A stretch of 64,000 bases of DNA from Endomychus coccineus (lineage: Eukaryota; Arthropoda; Insecta; Coleoptera; Endomychidae), in assembly GCA_958510875.1 (NCBI GenBank), contig OY294070.1, positions 10,965,631 through 11,029,630 on the forward strand. Reading direction: 5' to 3'. The notes under the pieces were generated by a model that did not search any database, was not told where the DNA came from, and worked only from the letters and a program-made list of their open reading frames with translations. Shown here one piece after another: positions 23,255 to 33,877 of this stretch (position 1 is the first letter of the stretch; each line of letters begins with the position of its first letter). The translations under genes were made by a program, and so were the position numbers.

Positions 23255-23336
23255 CAGTGGCGGCTCCTCGAAGGAGGCTAAGGAGGCTCAGCCTCCTCAC
23301 CAATTTATCTTAATGATCATTCTCCATTTTATTTCC
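23255..23336 (+). mobile_element. Isolated hAT left-end fragment
   Basis: 82 bp starting CAGTGGCGGCTCCTCGAAGG, matching the left end of the 17.1, 44.6 and (inverted) 63.1 kb hAT copies, then stopping abruptly at 'attttatttcc'. No right end is present nearby. Confidence 0.85.
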
Positions 23337-24525
23337 TACATCCCTATACGAAATTACCTAAAATCCCTAAATTATAGAATGCGACCTTATTTCTATTAGT
23401 AATGTTATTAAGTATATGTTTATATCTCATAGCTGACCTACAAACAATATGTTTACTGTTGCGTTATAATAAACATATTGTTTAGCATAAGTTACCTTGA
23501 CATAGAGAGCAGAGTATCTCGAGGTAGTTATTGATAAATCGACGTATATGCTAAGACTAGATTAACTAGGACATAATAACAATAACATCACATTACATTA
23601 TTATATATATCATAAGTAGAGCATAAGCATATCATAATAATTAGAATAATCAAAAATATCATATTGAGAGATTGATAATGATCACTCATCGTGTACATTA
23701 GTATTTGTACTATTATTATTTCGTATAGCAAGACATCAAGTCCGTAATGACGTCAAGCTCTACATTAAGTGAAGTATAGCTTTTATAAGTGTGTGTTTCA
23801 ATCACTATGCCTCCACCAGAACCACGGGTCAGCTTAGGGCAAACTGCCCCGACTTTAAGGGCTGATCCCCACACAGTCATTAATTAAATTGTCAAATTAT
23901 TTAAACTCTATAGTGTTCGATTTTTTTAAAGGTCAGTTAGATTGTACTGGAAATAATCCTAAGGGTCGACGATTTTCTTTGTAAAATAAAATATTAGCTA
24001 TAGCACTCTATATTATTATATATTATATATTATATATTATTATTATCTTATATATTTCTGTTTTAACTCTGTTGTTGAATAAAAACTATTGGTAAAAACT
24101 ATCGAGTTTCATTTCCTACTTAAATTGTTAGAAAACAAAATTTGCAGTTATGTGCTGTGTAACTTGATTCGAATTTCCCTCCAAAGCATCATTTAGTAGG
24201 CTTCCATTCCGCGCGCGGCGCTCTTATCGCGGTTTCGGTACCTAACACGGAACATTTCATTCTACGGTTGTGGAATAACACCTAGTAAATTTCTGTTCCG
24301 TTTTATTTAACATGTTTTAACTTTATGTAATATAGTCAGTGTTAGCATCCAAAATTGACTTTTTATTTATACAAACTAAAAACATTTCCACGATAAAATC
24401 AGGAAATAAACAGGCTATAACGAAAATATTTTGATTGATTTACTTAAGAAAAAAGATTGTAATTAAGCAATGAACTTAGTTTACCATAGTACAGTTTGTT
24501 AATTATAGATCAATAATGTATGTAG
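23337..24525. other. AT-rich region, possible solo LTR
   Basis: Begins right after the hAT fragment. 'tttcctac' at the left junction recurs at about 24112, and a polyadenylation-like 'gaataaaaact' lies just before the second occurrence, so a solo LTR of about 780 bp is possible, but the TG...CA ends are not clear. An (ATT/TATA)n stretch lies at about 24005-24055. Confidence 0.3.
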
Positions 24526-24864
24526 GTGAACTTTATGATAATGTATGCAATTTACTTAAAAACACAATGTAGATCTTCCAAAACTAGAATTGAAGAACAT
24601 TTTAATTTGAAGAAAGGAAATTCAAAAGTTGTAAACCATATTAAAGAAACTGATCATCATTTGAAAGATGATTTTGAGATTTTCCATAAGTCAGATAAAA
24701 GTAAAGTATTAAACAACTTACAAAAAATTAAAATTAATAAGTTTAAAAATACAGGAAACCTTTTAAATGATCAGAAAGACTTTACCGATTCTCCATTTTT
24801 TAATTTATTTGTAAGTAATTCTTATCCTACTATACACGTACGTCACTCATCCCCTCCTTCTTAA
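24526..24864 (+). mobile_element. Penelope-like element, GIY-YIG C-terminal fragment
   Basis: The frame reads KTRIEEHFNLKKGNSKVVNHI, KETDHHLKDDFEIF and SPFFNLFVSNSYP, the second half of the GIY-YIG endonuclease domain and C-terminus of a PLE; RT and the GIY-YIG tyrosines are absent. The PLE at 24899-26106 was inserted into its 3' flank in the opposite orientation. Confidence 0.75.
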
Positions 24865-24983
24865 TCTTAATTTTAATATTTAAGGAATAAACCATAGTAA
24901 TAAAGATTCTTGACCCAGTATGAATTATATATAAAAATTCTTGGGAAATAGGTCACAATAACACTCTGTTTTAAAAAAATTTT

Positions 24984-25025
24984 TTCTTTACGTACGTTTC
25001 GGTCTCACGACCATCATCAGAAGAC
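24984..25025 (-). ncRNA. Hammerhead ribozyme (PLE type, CGTACG stem III)
   Basis: Minus strand: GTCTT, CTGATGA, stem II GGTC-GTGA-GACC, GAAA, CGTACG, TA, AAGA. All conserved core bases are present. Stem I pairs four bp (GTCTT with AAGAA). Stem III is a self-complementary hexamer, so a dimer could form across two molecules, as known for PLE hammerheads. Confidence 0.8.
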
Positions 25026-26008
25026 TCACAAATTTAATTTCAATCAAAAGAGCCCACGCCGTCGAAACGAACCAAGCCATGAATAGTCGAAATTGTATCG
25101 TCAATATTAAAGTATAAAAATTCTTTTGTAGTAAGAATCCGCTATTCAGTAATATTCTCAAAATGTATAAGTTCATGTTGGTATTCTCACATCAACTGAG
25201 ACGAAGTGATTTGTCGAGTACCTACCCTCGACCCAGATGTGTAATTTATGAGATACTTAGAAGGTTCAGACCTGTACTGGAATATCACTACAACGCATTC
25301 TTCTTAAAAACATTTCCAACAATTATAAAGACGTATGTAGGAATTTGCAAGAGATTATTTAATCAAATTAGTATAAATATGACTTAGATTTTGTGTATCA
25401 GCCCTATGGTTTACAGACTTGGAATCCCGTTTTATGTGAATCATCTCCAGGATAGATCTTTTATAATAATTGGTTTCCTTAGTTAAGATATTAACATTTT
25501 TGTAATCAAATTGATGGTTATAATCAAAGCAGTGCTTAGCAAGGGCGGTGGAATTTTCTAAGTTATTATTTCTTGTGCTATATTTATGGCCATACATTCT
25601 TTTTTGTAAATATTGTTTAGAGATCCCAGTATAGGTTCCATCACAATCTAAACAATTCCATTTATATACTGTGTGGGTTTGTTTATCTTTAGGTATTACA
25701 GGTTTTAGATCTGAGAAATATTTCCCAACACAGTTAGTAGGTTTATGCGCAACATTTATATCATACTTTTTCAAACACTTCTTGATTTTCTCTGAGGTCT
25801 CCGGAATGTATGGTAAAGTTATAAAATTGTCTGTATTACCTTTTATGTTACTCTTATATGACGAACCATTATAGATTTTGTTTATTCTCTCTTTAATGAC
25901 AGGATTGAAAAAGGTGGGCTCTTTTGATTGAAATTAAATTTGTGCGATTTGGACGCTTGTGATATAATTAGTTTTAATAAACCCCTTTTTTTTATTTTTA
26001 CATAGTGA

Positions 26009-26050
26009 GTCTTCTGATGATAGTCGTGAGACCGAAACGTACGTAAAGAC
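26009..26050 (+). ncRNA. Hammerhead ribozyme (PLE type, CGTACG stem III), right-end copy
   Basis: GTCTT pairs perfectly with AAGAC, enclosing CTGATGA, stem II AGTC-GTGA-GACC (one A/C mismatch), GAAA, CGTACG and the TA cleavage step. It is inverted relative to the copy at 24984-25025. Confidence 0.8.
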
Positions 26051-26307
26051 AAAAAATTTTAAAACAGAGTGTTATTGTGACCTATTTCCCAAGAATTTTT
26101 ATATATAATAAACCATAGTGTGTAAAGATAAAGCCAATGTGTATTTTTAACCAAAACTATATATAAACAGACACTTGAATATAGATAGAAAAATTCGATT
26201 ATCCACAAATTCCACTTATAAAAAACAAACAACAAAATGATAAATAACTTTTTATTTTAAAGAACGATTAGTGAGCGTTGAAATGTAGAAGATATATACA
26301 ATGTTTC

Positions 26308-29300
26308 TCATTTGGTTCTACCCTCCAATACTTTTGCGAAGCCTTCCACAACACTATTGATAGCAGTCAAAACAGTAGTTACACCTACAGCATTGAATAA
26401 TTGGGTGAGGGGATCATCTACCGGTGCTCCTGGAGCTGTGTTAGCTGGGCCTGTACCTAAAACTGATCGGAAAAATTAGTTCTTACAGTTCATAACATGA
26501 ATTGCTCTGATGTTATATTAGGTGGCAAATCAGTAGCCTAAAAAGGACACAAATGTTAGGTTTCGTCAGATGCAAATAACTGTTTTGGTATAGTCACATA
26601 GACATTTTTTGTTTGAGGCTTTATTAAATTTTGTGACGAAATATTCTTGCATTGAAAATTATATGTAATTGTCAATTATCAAGCTACGTTTTGGACAATT
26701 TCATCCATGCGTTGTTTTATACAATGATTCCAAATTATTAAATATATTAAATATAATAGAGGACATGATGGAAATACAATTTAATTATCGTCATTCCGAA
26801 CTACTACACGCTAAATACAAAGCGCGACATCTATCAACCAGTGGATAAAATACATTTGTGTGCGGAAGGAAATTTTAATACAGAGCATTATTTCAGATCA
26901 AAGGCTGTTGCAACAGCCTCTCTCCATGGCTGAAGATTTGCAGAGCAACAATAAAAAAAATTCATATTTCGCGGCTCTTGCATAGGCGCCCGATAGGCGG
27001 GGGTGAGGGACCAGTTGCCCTTTCCTACGAATAATAATAAACTTGACCTTATTCAGCAGAACTATCCAGCAGCTGAAATTATCATCATGGGGGATTTCAA
27101 CGTTCACAACTTCGCTTGGTCCAAGTTCTCAAACAAGACGGATGACGCAGGGCGACCTATGGTCTCGGTCAGTTAATTAATGAACCAACACGGATCCATG
27201 ATAACAACTATCATTATGCCAATAGGCTTGACTTATTCCTCACTAACAATCAAGATTAGGCATTACAACTCAGGGGCAGAAATATAAAAATATTCTTACG
27301 CTCATACGTAAGTATTACGTCCTGGTGTTTAAAGAATTGTTTTGTCCAATTTCTTACTCATTGCCGCTAAATGAAATTCCACTCTAGTTTTTTATGAAGA
27401 AATTTGTTATGACTTGGAATTGTGAACGAATCGCCGTATGGTGTTTGCAACTCAAATATCCGATGTACATCTCTGTAATTTGATATAAGGTTTTTGTCGA
27501 TAGGCCTAAAATTGGGCCCTCTACAGGCCCAAACACATTTATTAGGATACCTCCACTTACACTCAACCTAAATCGAACTGCTTGAACTTAAAATACTCGT
27601 TCTGCAAACATCTAATAGAACCTACAATTTGGATTCCGTAAAAAACTTCTAACCTCAAAAAATTTGGATTTTTCAGTGGTTAAAAATTTTCAAAATGGCA
27701 CCAAAACTACTTCTTTGGACCAAAATGATTGAATTTTCGTTATTAGGTGCAGAATAATGAAATCTTCCGAATGATTTTGGTTTCAGATCGATGACATAAG
27801 TATTTTGTCTGAAATTCGAAAAACACGGATTTTTCAAAATGGCTGATTTTCATGCCAAAAAATGAGGTAGGTCAAAAGACCAAAAACTGAAAAAGAGAGA
27901 AATAAAAATACTAGCTTTTAACAGAAACAGAATACGAAAAAAAAAACTCTCTGACTTACTCAGTTTTTCAATGTGTCAAAAAACATACTAAATGGACCCT
28001 ATCTTGGGCCCACGAGCTCAAATCGATTTCGGACCGGAGCCAAAAAATGCGTATCAATTTTTCCAACAACATTTGTTCTAATCATTTTTTATACAACTCA
28101 TAGTTTTGTCTCGAAACGCAAAAAATCGAAAAATGGCCATTTTTGGGTCAAAACAATGAACATAGTATTACGAGCACATGGTTAATCCAAATTTAAACTA
28201 CACCATCGTCTTCAGCGCGTCAAAATACATGAGAATAGGCCAAAATTTGAATTCGCCGAAATTAGGAGAAAAATCGTCGATGTTCCCTTAAATGCCTGTA
28301 CTAAAAGATTATATTATTTTTAGCAAATATGCGTATTAGTAGTGTCATCTATTGGATAATAACAAAATTATGGCAGTATAGGTTTGAAGAAAACTGATAA
28401 TCAAAAACAGTTTTCTTCTCCTTTTAGCACATAGTATATCTTCTAAGAATTAGATGTCACTAGCTGAAGACAATCTTGTGTCATGTAATTCGCAAATACT
28501 CTTGCATAGTGTTTCTCATTTGCATATATTTTATAGGGAATAAAGCTTACATGATGTTGTACTGAATATCTCCAAGAAATCCGTCAAAGCACTCAAAGGA
28601 GTGAGAGCACCTGTATTCGGGATCGCTTCTATCAAACCTTTGGCTTCTTCAACCGGTTTACAATGAATCACAGATAGACCTGAAATGCAATTGGAAATTA
28701 AGATTCACCACAATAACAGGAACACTTTTTGAAATGTGTGCTTTACTTCTATTGGGAATGAGCTACCTAAACTAATTCCTTTTTCCCTCCAGCGTATCTC
28801 CTTAGACACCAATAGAATATATAATACATTAAGACCAGCTTCCTTCGTCAATACGATGTTGGCCCCCCTTCCATCAGAAAGTGATGAACGTGTATTATGT
28901 GCAAAAATTATTGGAAGGTATATGATCAAGAATGCTCTGAAAAAATCTTATTATACCATAACTGTGTGAGAGCACTCGTGGCCATGCTCAGCCAGGTTAC
29001 CCCCAACATGGAATCTCTAATATTGGCGAGGACTGAATATCAGCAGGTGATCTATCGTATCGTCCTCTTCTTCATATATCCTGAATAGCAGGTTATCTAA
29101 ACTCATAGTGTGCATGCGATATCTTAATCAACATTCTGTGTGTAAGCAGACGCAGTTTCTTCGTCGTTGATGGCTTCCTTGGCATGTCTACCGAGGTTTC
29201 ACCTCAGTCCAGTTTTGAGCGCTTTGAGAGTGTTTTCTTTGAGAAAGGAATTTGGGATGAAACTGTTAGAATTACCCACATAAGGTTTGAGAATAGATGA

Positions 29301-30352
29301 CAGATATCGAGAGAGTTTATGAGTAGGGGATCCGACAGTACTGACAATTGGTCTCAAGGGAACTGAGGGCTTATGAATTTTAGGCAAACCATACAATCGG
29401 AGGCTTCTTGAACAATGGGGGATAAGAAATTTCTTATCTCGATCAAGAAGGGAAGAATGATTGATAATTTGTGAAACTGAACGTTCTATAGAGGGATGGG
29501 ATCTTTTGGTAAGAGTTTATAGGAATTAGTTTGGATATGTTTGCAGGATTTTGTCATCATAATCTGAACGATTTATGACAACAGTTTCCTTTATCAGCTT
29601 TTGAAATAGCTTAATTAGGGTTTGATTTGAGTAAATTAAGAGCTTGGATTAAAGGCTTAGGGCAATTTGATTTAGAAATGTTGGAATGACGAAGAATTTT
29701 CGCAGTTTCGAAACGAATTTCATCTGCTGCGAGATGAGGTACTTTATGTAGGGATGCTTCTTCAGCAAAAATAATGGATGTCCTAGGTTTATCCCACATT
29801 GTTCAAGAAGTCCTCGATTATATGTTTTGCCTAAAATTCATAAGCCCTCAGTTCCCCCTGATTTGTCAGCACTATCGGATCCCCTACTTATAAACTCTCG
29901 ATATCTGCCATCTATTTCTAATTCTCTTACATTGGTTTGGTTTGGTGTCGCCATCTGGTGCATTCAAGTAGTACATTCCGCGTAACTGTTGTTTCAAGAA
30001 ATCTGTGACGCAATGTGGTACATTGTTTGATTTATAAATGAGACATTTATTCATAGATGGCGTAAGATACTGTTGCTCTTTTTACCATGTTGTTAGCAGG
30101 CTATGATACCTTCAACAGAGATCGTTCAATGGCCTGCAAACTTATTCGTTCCACTGATGACCCCTATGAGAAGGGCGAAACAGCTGTCTGGAACTATAAG
30201 TTTGTGACTTTACTCATCGATCCGGACTAGAAAGGCCTTATCATTATCCCACCTGCATTAATTTTTGCTGAATATTTTTTTGAATATAGTAATTGTACCT
30301 CATACTTACTGCAAAACAAAGCTAATACTGCCAAAATTTTGAAAAACATCAT
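26308..30352 (-). CDS. Secreted 108-residue protein (three exons)
   Basis: Exons 30352-30310 (43 nt), 28679-28551 (129 nt) and 26462-26308 (155 nt), all with GT-AG ends and phase-1 joins. The product begins MMFFKILAVLALFC, SLSVIHC (signal peptide), then KPVEEAKGLIEAIPNTG, ALTPLSALTDFLEIFSTTS, a Gly/Pro/Ala linker (LGTGPANTAPGAPVDDP) and a hydrophobic helix (LTQLFNAVGVTTVLTAINSV, then VEGFAKVLEGRTK). No cysteine after the signal peptide, no known domain. The exon 1-2 join is firm. The exon 2-3 join rests on phase match and on no alternative first exon in 26.5-28.5 kb; otherwise exon 2 would read on to a stop a few codons later. Introns hold PLE and non-LTR debris. Function unknown. Confidence 0.65.
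27010..27260 (+). mobile_element. Jockey-like non-LTR endonuclease fragment
   Basis: Reads LDLIQQNYPAAEIIIMGDFN, VHNFAWSKFSNKTDDAGRPM and, after a stop and shift, NEPTRIHDNN-like and RLDLFLTNN-like words: the middle of the AP-endonuclease domain (catalytic GDFN box). It lies in intron 2 of the secreted gene. Confidence 0.75.
27600..28330. repeat. Dispersed repeat of 'aaaaatggcc / caaaacaatgaac' type
   Basis: Repeated short motifs ('tttttcaaaatggc', 'gaaaaatggccattttt') and similarity of 28130-28310 to 1610-1780. Noncoding. Family unknown. Confidence 0.45.
29195..29935. mobile_element. Head-to-head Penelope-like fragments
   Basis: 29195-29795 is in minus orientation: SIIFAEEASLHKVPHLAADE, RFETAKILRHSNISKSNCPK, ALNLLKSNP, then MYGLPKIHKPSVPLRPIVST and SSILKPYVGNSNSF. 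From about 29795 a plus-orientation piece begins with the sequence for PHCSRSPRLYVLPKIHKPSVP and runs to about 29935. The two pieces meet at their 5' ends. The block lies in intron 1 of the secreted gene. Confidence 0.8.
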
Positions 30353-30420
30353 AAGGACAAAACTGATTCAACTACTGAAGACAACTATGTACATGACACT
30401 AATAAAAACGTACGAATTGG

Positions 30421-30428
30421 CTTTTATA
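30421..30428 (-). promoter_or_regulatory. TATA box of the 26.3-30.4 kb gene
   Basis: Perfect TATAAAAG on the minus strand, about 70 bp before the start codon. TCAGT, the initiator consensus, lies about 50 bp downstream of it and a weaker TCATG at about 33 bp. Confidence 0.6.
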
Positions 30429-30439
30429 TTTCCAATAAG

Positions 30440-31220
30440 TATGCAAATGAGGAGTTTTATCACATAGAATATAATTTTTCCTTCAAAAACAATTAGTTTA
30501 TCAAGCTATTCTAATTTTTTGATTTGAATTCATATTTATCTTATGAAAATGGTAATAGTTTGACATTTATTAGCTTTGGATGTAGCAAAAACTATTGTAA
30601 ATCATTCAGAACTGAAAAATATAGGTCTTGTTGGATTAGAATGTAAATTTAAAAAAAAATTCAGTCGTATAGAGCATAATTATTCAAACTCAAAATTATC
30701 TAGTATAAAAATTTTCCATTTTAAGTGAATCTAATGGAATCCAAAAACACAGATCAGATTAATATACAAATGTTGCTGACAAATATCAAATTATTTGATT
30801 TGCTAATTCGAAAAGTTGAAATTTTTTCAATAAGAATGAAATATACTCCTCTATAATTAGATTTTAATATGTAGGCTATCGCAAACTGTTTGAAATTTTA
30901 CGTAGTTTTTGGTGAATAACTTGATGAAATGTATAAGTACCTCAAATGAATATGTAGATGATTTCTTTATACATCTATATTACATGAGATTGACTAGGTA
31001 GTTTAATAATAATTATTATATGAATTCAGCTAACTATTAGAATAGACTAAAATTAACAAATGCTTGTACAATCAGGGCCGGCTCGGGTAAAACGAGACGG
31101 AAAAAAATTAACGAAGAAAATATTCGAGGTATCTGATTGCCTAGTTGTTTTTTTTTGTGCCAAATTACGTTTTTCCGATTGAATTTTACGAAATATGAAT
31201 TCCTCAAATTGAAATTTGTT
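30440..31220. other. Intergenic, nothing recognised
   Basis: Very AT-rich sequence without repeats or frames that I could assign. Confidence 0.45.
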
Positions 31221-31224
31221 TTGC

Positions 31225-31545
31225 CTATTTGGGGGCGGACAAATTCGGAGTACTTAGAACGCTTGATTGGGTCCATTGTGCACCCCTTGATACAAGACTA
31301 ATATCTCTCATGGCTTCAAGCGACATATGTGTACTGCCGAGGTGTTGTAGCATAAGAGAAGTCAGTGCTGGACATTCTACTAGGATGTGAGAGGCAGTTT
31401 CATCCGCCTCAACAAATCTACTACAAGCTGGGTCTTCAACAATGCCCATTGTGTTAAGATGTTTATTCAGATGACAGTGTCCTGTGACGAGTCTTGGCAC
31501 CAGTTTTAGGCTTCCCCTGCTCATAGAGAGTAGGGTACATACCGG
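31225..31545 (-). mobile_element. Non-LTR retrotransposon C-terminal fragment
   Basis: The minus frame reads LVTGHCHLNKHLNTMGIVED, PACSRFVEADETASHILVEC and PALTSLMLQHLG: the Cys/His end found after the RNase H region in Jockey/R1-type ORF2. Its tail ('gggggcggacaa', 'cgcttgattgggtccattgt') is also present, in plus orientation, at 60865-60940. Confidence 0.7.
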
Positions 31546-31547
31546 GA

Positions 31548-32512
31548 TATCAAAAATTATCTTGGTCAAGGGTGGTTGTGGAATCTAAAACGTGTGTCTC
31601 ACTTTACGTTTGAAATAATTATGTCATAATTAATTTGAAGTTTCTAAAAGTGCGAAATTTCGCAATTTTATACGAATACTGTAACACTCAGAAGTCTTTA
31701 GCGCTCTGGACTCCGGGATTTTCACGTAGCCTATCGAAATTAGAAGGTTCGAATTATCTAAAAACATAATTGCATGAACGCCAGACGTCCTATGTAATTA
31801 GCTACGAACGAAATCATTTTGACATATGCCTCGAGGAGCTCGCTGCGCGCAAGTTGGAGTTTATACATTTTACCTCGGTTTTGTTAATTTGGGGCCGTTT
31901 CTTGCCCCGTGCGGCCGGCACCAGTTGTAATAAAGTGTTTTTGGCTAAGGGCCGCTAGCTTTTACCCGCTTCGTGTATATTTTAGTCGCGAGAAAATTCC
32001 CTTTGGTACGTCGCACGTTAGACGCGCGTAGCTGAGATCTGAGAATAGCTCAAACTGTTTTAAATAAATTTTCCTAGTTAATGGACATTTATCGAAAAAA
32101 GAAGGGCCGTCGGGCACGGTCCAATACTCAATCTAACGACATGGAGCGAAAACGGCACGCGAAAAGTCGTCGTAAAGCCGTATTAGGTACAACCAGTTTG
32201 CACTTTTCTAACTCGCGTGCTACGGGCTTCTCATGTGAACGTCATTCGATTTACGGAAAATTAACTATTTCAAAACAGTTTTTGACCCGGATTGTGGCTA
32301 TCACGACCTCTGAAAAGGTTCAAAGTTCACATAATTAATTCATAATTTGTAGTTCTCTATTGTTTTACAACTGAAATAAATAGGTATGAAATTTGTAGGT
32401 TATTGATGATGTCAGTGTGACAGTGAGATAATTATTTCAAACGTAAAGTAAGACACACGTTTTAGATTCCACAACCACCCTTGACCAAGATAATTTTTGA
32501 TATCCCGCTACA
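31548..32512. mobile_element. Element with about 80-bp terminal inverted repeats
   Basis: GGGATATCAAAAATTATCTT at 31548 returns inverted at about 32512; the match extends to 'tttgaaataattat', about 80 bp. The interior is less AT-rich (31840-32240) and has a short frame with basic residues (KKGRRARSNTQSN) but no known domain. A scrambled relative lies at 15661-16410. No clean target duplication. Superfamily unknown. Confidence 0.7.
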
Positions 32513-33340
32513 AACTAATCTAGTGCTGGCTCTGTGTACAATCGTAAATAAAAGGATCGTTCGGAGGGAGATATGTAGATTTAAAAAATACACCCTTCAA
32601 TCTATTATAATCAGATTTATTTCAACAATATTGTTAATGATATGTATTACATTATAATTTGTGTTCATGGTTATAATCTTTTTGGAAAATATTTCGCCTT
32701 TATAATGTCGCATTCAAAATTATCCCCGAAAAAATAGATTTTATCACAAAAGATGATAACAGCCGTAGTTCGTAATGTCTTGTTTGCAATAACATATTTT
32801 TATACTGGCTTCTATTCAAAGGAACTAAGGAAGTCCTGGAGAAGACGCAAGCTTGAAATTTGGTTTGAAACTCTACTAGTTATCAGATCCCCATTTCAAA
32901 ATCTTGGTTTGATCTCTATTAATTGCATCAACTTGTCTCGTTCCTCTGGCTTCATTGGATGATATAAAGGCTCCAGATGAGAAAGCGGTATGAAGACATT
33001 ATTTACATGTTTCTGTATTTGATTTATAAGAAAAACATAATCACACATGGTACAAAATGTTTAATTCAGAAGGTAAAATTTGCAAGAATTGCAGCCCCGT
33101 ATTTATAAATTTCGCTATCATGCAAAATAAGAAATCCTTCTTAGATTGGTATCTTCTTTGAGGCTTGCCTTGAGGATATTAAACTCACATGAAGGTAAGG
33201 GAAGCTCTTCCTCTTCATTGGTTCAGTGAAGTGTTCGTGAATACATAACTGTACTGGAAAGAATATCTAGAAATTCTGAAGAATGAGCCCATACCTAACC
33301 TTCATTCTGAGCATCTCACTGCTGGATCATGGGATGGTAA
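32513..33340. other. Intergenic, nothing recognised
   Basis: AT-rich with only short accidental frames. Confidence 0.4.
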
Positions 33341-33665
33341 TAGTCATATACGAGGGCAAAGTGAAAAGTCCCTGAAAAATAAAACGGATGGCGCCACAAT
33401 CGAAAATCACATGTGACATTTGTGTTGTACCATCTTTAACTAGAACGCATTAAAAATTTCAGACCTATTTGTTATTCAGTTTCTTTTGACGCCCATCCAA
33501 AGCAAGCAACAAAATTTTTGTGAACATGGGAAAAAGTGAATTTAGCGTGTTAGCATTATTTGTTGCGTTAAAAAAACATTGCGTAAAGAATGTAACATCT
33601 GCAAAACTTTTGGCATTGAGATCAAGCATAATGCACCTAATTGGACTATTTTCCAAATAAATATC
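33340..33665 (+). mobile_element. Possible mariner-like 5' fragment
   Basis: The phrase 'gtgaaaagtccctgaaaaataaaacggatggcgcc' is reminiscent of a mariner end followed by its leader, and the frame from 33525 begins MGKSEFSVLALFVALKKH, like the N-terminus of some mariner transposases. A frameshift and lack of any D,D(34)D core leave this tentative. Confidence 0.3.
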
Positions 33666-33877
33666 TCATTGAATCCAAAGAATAAGGGATATGGAAAATT
33701 GGTTTAGGAAAGCGGATTATGGACTACCAATTTCTCATATAACCCTATGCATTATATTTTTCCCAATTAATTAACAGTTTCATGTATCTAATTTCTATCT
33801 CACTATATTCTAATTACGCCAATTTGTTGGTTTATCTTATTTTGGCTATAAATTACTATAAATTTAACTATTACTTA

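Larger units (their letters stand above)
24899..26106 (-). mobile_element. Penelope-like insertion with inverted hammerhead-bearing ends and 13-bp target duplication
   Basis: Flanked by AATAAACCATAGT at 24886-24898 and 26107-26119. The minus frame (about 25980-25355) encodes CVGKYFSDLKPVIPKDK, TVYKWNCLDCDGTYTGISK and AKHCFDYNHQFDYKNVNIL, the GIY-YIG endonuclease domain at the C-terminus of a PLE protein; the RT is missing, so the copy is 5'-truncated. The left end (24915-25050) and right end (25915-26106) are inverted copies of one terminal sequence that includes a hammerhead core. The right copy has about 70 bp extra between GTGGGCTCTTTTGATTGAAA and the ribozyme. Confidence 0.85.
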
